In this document: piece by piece, positions 5,233 through 5,858 of the stretch | Numbering within the stretch: the first letter of the stretch is position 1 | Layout: the number at the start of each line of letters is the position of its first letter | Assembly: GCA_040758475.1 (NCBI GenBank) | Contig: JBFLVN010000232.1 | Location: 1-5,858, forward strand | Length of the DNA: 5,858 nt | DNA from: JBFLVN01 sp040758475 | Lineage (GTDB): Bacteria > JAGRBM01 | Direction of reading: 5' to 3' | The notes under the pieces: model-generated | The model's input: the letters and a program-made list of their open reading frames with translations, nothing else | What the model was told of the DNA's origin: nothing | The model's database searches: none | Program-made: the position numbers and the translations under genes

Positions 5233-5850
5233 TCATTTGGTTTTTCCTCCGAGCCCGTTTTGGAAGACGAGGGCGATGGCCCGGATGGCTTTCTCGTCGG
5301 GAAGGCCCAGGTGCCCCTTGGCGCCGATGAGCCGCTCGACGACGAAGTAGTTGAAGAACTGCATGTAGAGGGCCGTGAAGGCGACGGCCGGGTCGACGCC
5401 CCCCGCCACTTTGCCGGTCTGGGAGAAACGCTTTCCCAGGACTTTGGAAAAGCGCTCGGGGAGATTGGCATAGTGCTTCCGGACGGTGCGCCCCTGGAAC
5501 TCCGCGATGTCCACGTAGACGAGCGTCAAATAGTCCGAATGCCGTTCCACCATCTCTCCCACGGCTTTGCCGAACGCTTCCAGGTCGTCCGGGAACGTGG
5601 ATTTGGAAAGGAAGCGGACGAGGGGTTCTTCCGGCGAGGTGAAGTCCGCGTAGAGGCGGTCCAAGAGGGCCTCGTAGATTTCTTCCTTGGTCGAAAAGTA
5701 GTTGTAGATGTTCCCGAGCGAAACGCCGGCTTCTTCCGCGATGTCCCGGAGGCCCACGCCGTGAAAGCCTTTCTTCCGGAACAACCGGAGCGCGGCCTCC
5801 TCCACCAGGGAGATCCGCTCGTCCATCTTCTCCTGCGCCAGCTTGGGCAT
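5233..5850 (-). CDS. TetR/AcrR-family transcriptional regulator
   Basis: A 205-residue protein of typical TetR length. The N-terminal helix-turn-helix spans about residues 15-61: EEAALRLFRKKGF, then LRDIAEEAGVSLGNIYNYF, then STKEEIYEALL, matching the three-helix DNA-binding unit and the start of helix 4. The C-terminal part (about 62-205) is helical and divergent, as expected for a ligand-binding and dimerisation domain; its aromatic, hydrophobic stretch near 161-175 (FTALYMQFFNYFVVE) suits a lipophilic ligand, which is inference. It is first in the local gene series and its TGA overlaps the upstream candidate ATG of the lipoprotein gene, so it probably controls its own operon. The start at 5850 lies 8 bases from the window edge, so its RBS cannot be judged. 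Met9 at 5826, after AGGAGAAG, is an alternative with tight spacing. Confidence 0.92.
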   Translation of the reverse strand: MPKLAQEKMDERISLVEEAALRLFRKKGFHGVGLRDIAEEAGVSLGNIYNYFSTKEEIYEALLDRLYADFTSPEEPLVRFLSKSTFPDDLEAFGKAVGEMVERHSDYLTLVYVDIAEFQGRTVRKHYANLPERFSKVLGKRFSQTGKVAGGVDPAVAFTALYMQFFNYFVVERLIGAKGHLGLPDEKAIRAIALVFQNGLGGKTK

Positions 5851-5858
5851 CGTTCCGT

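Noticed and set aside
4149..5471. 440-codon open frame on the minus strand
   Set aside because: It is an out-of-frame shadow across the lipoprotein and TetR genes. The product is Arg/Pro/Gly-rich with no domain.

Overview
All genes in this window lie on the minus strand and are tightly packed. The sequence is visibly G+C rich, Shine-Dalgarno (SD) sites are strong (AAGGAGG type), and one gene encodes a lipoprotein with an N-terminal lipobox. This fits a G+C-rich, probably Gram-negative, possibly uncultured bacterium. I cannot place it more precisely, and nothing looks phage-, plasmid- or IS-derived.

Read in the direction of transcription (from position 5858 down to 1) there are two modules. 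Module A (5850-3310) is a TetR/AcrR-family regulator, a LolA/RseB-like lipoprotein with a DUF4367-like C-terminus, and a membrane di-iron hydroxylase of the sterol desaturase family that most resembles alkylglycerol monooxygenase. Junctions are a 4-base ATGA overlap or a 29-base gap (depending on the lipoprotein start) and a 1-base gap, so this looks like one translationally coupled, self-regulated envelope-lipid operon.

A 90-base gap (3220-3309) separates the modules. It holds a candidate sigma70-type promoter and a perfect 7-bp hairpin just upstream of the next start codon.

Module B (3219 to beyond 1) is a zinc-ribbon/DUF4178 membrane protein, a previously uncalled 53-codon small membrane or secreted protein, a single-unit (73 aa) DUF350 membrane protein, a membrane-fused spermidine synthase-like aminopropyltransferase, and the first codons of a further gene that overlaps the aminopropyltransferase stop by ATGA. 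DUF4178, DUF350 and long-form spermidine synthase are, to my knowledge, recurrent neighbours in bacteria, but their joint function is not established. The best reading is a membrane-associated aminopropyl-transfer system of unknown product, and it is the most interesting part of the window.

No rRNA, tRNA, CRISPR array, mobile element or convincing intrinsic terminator was seen, and no gene-free stretch exceeds about 90 bases.
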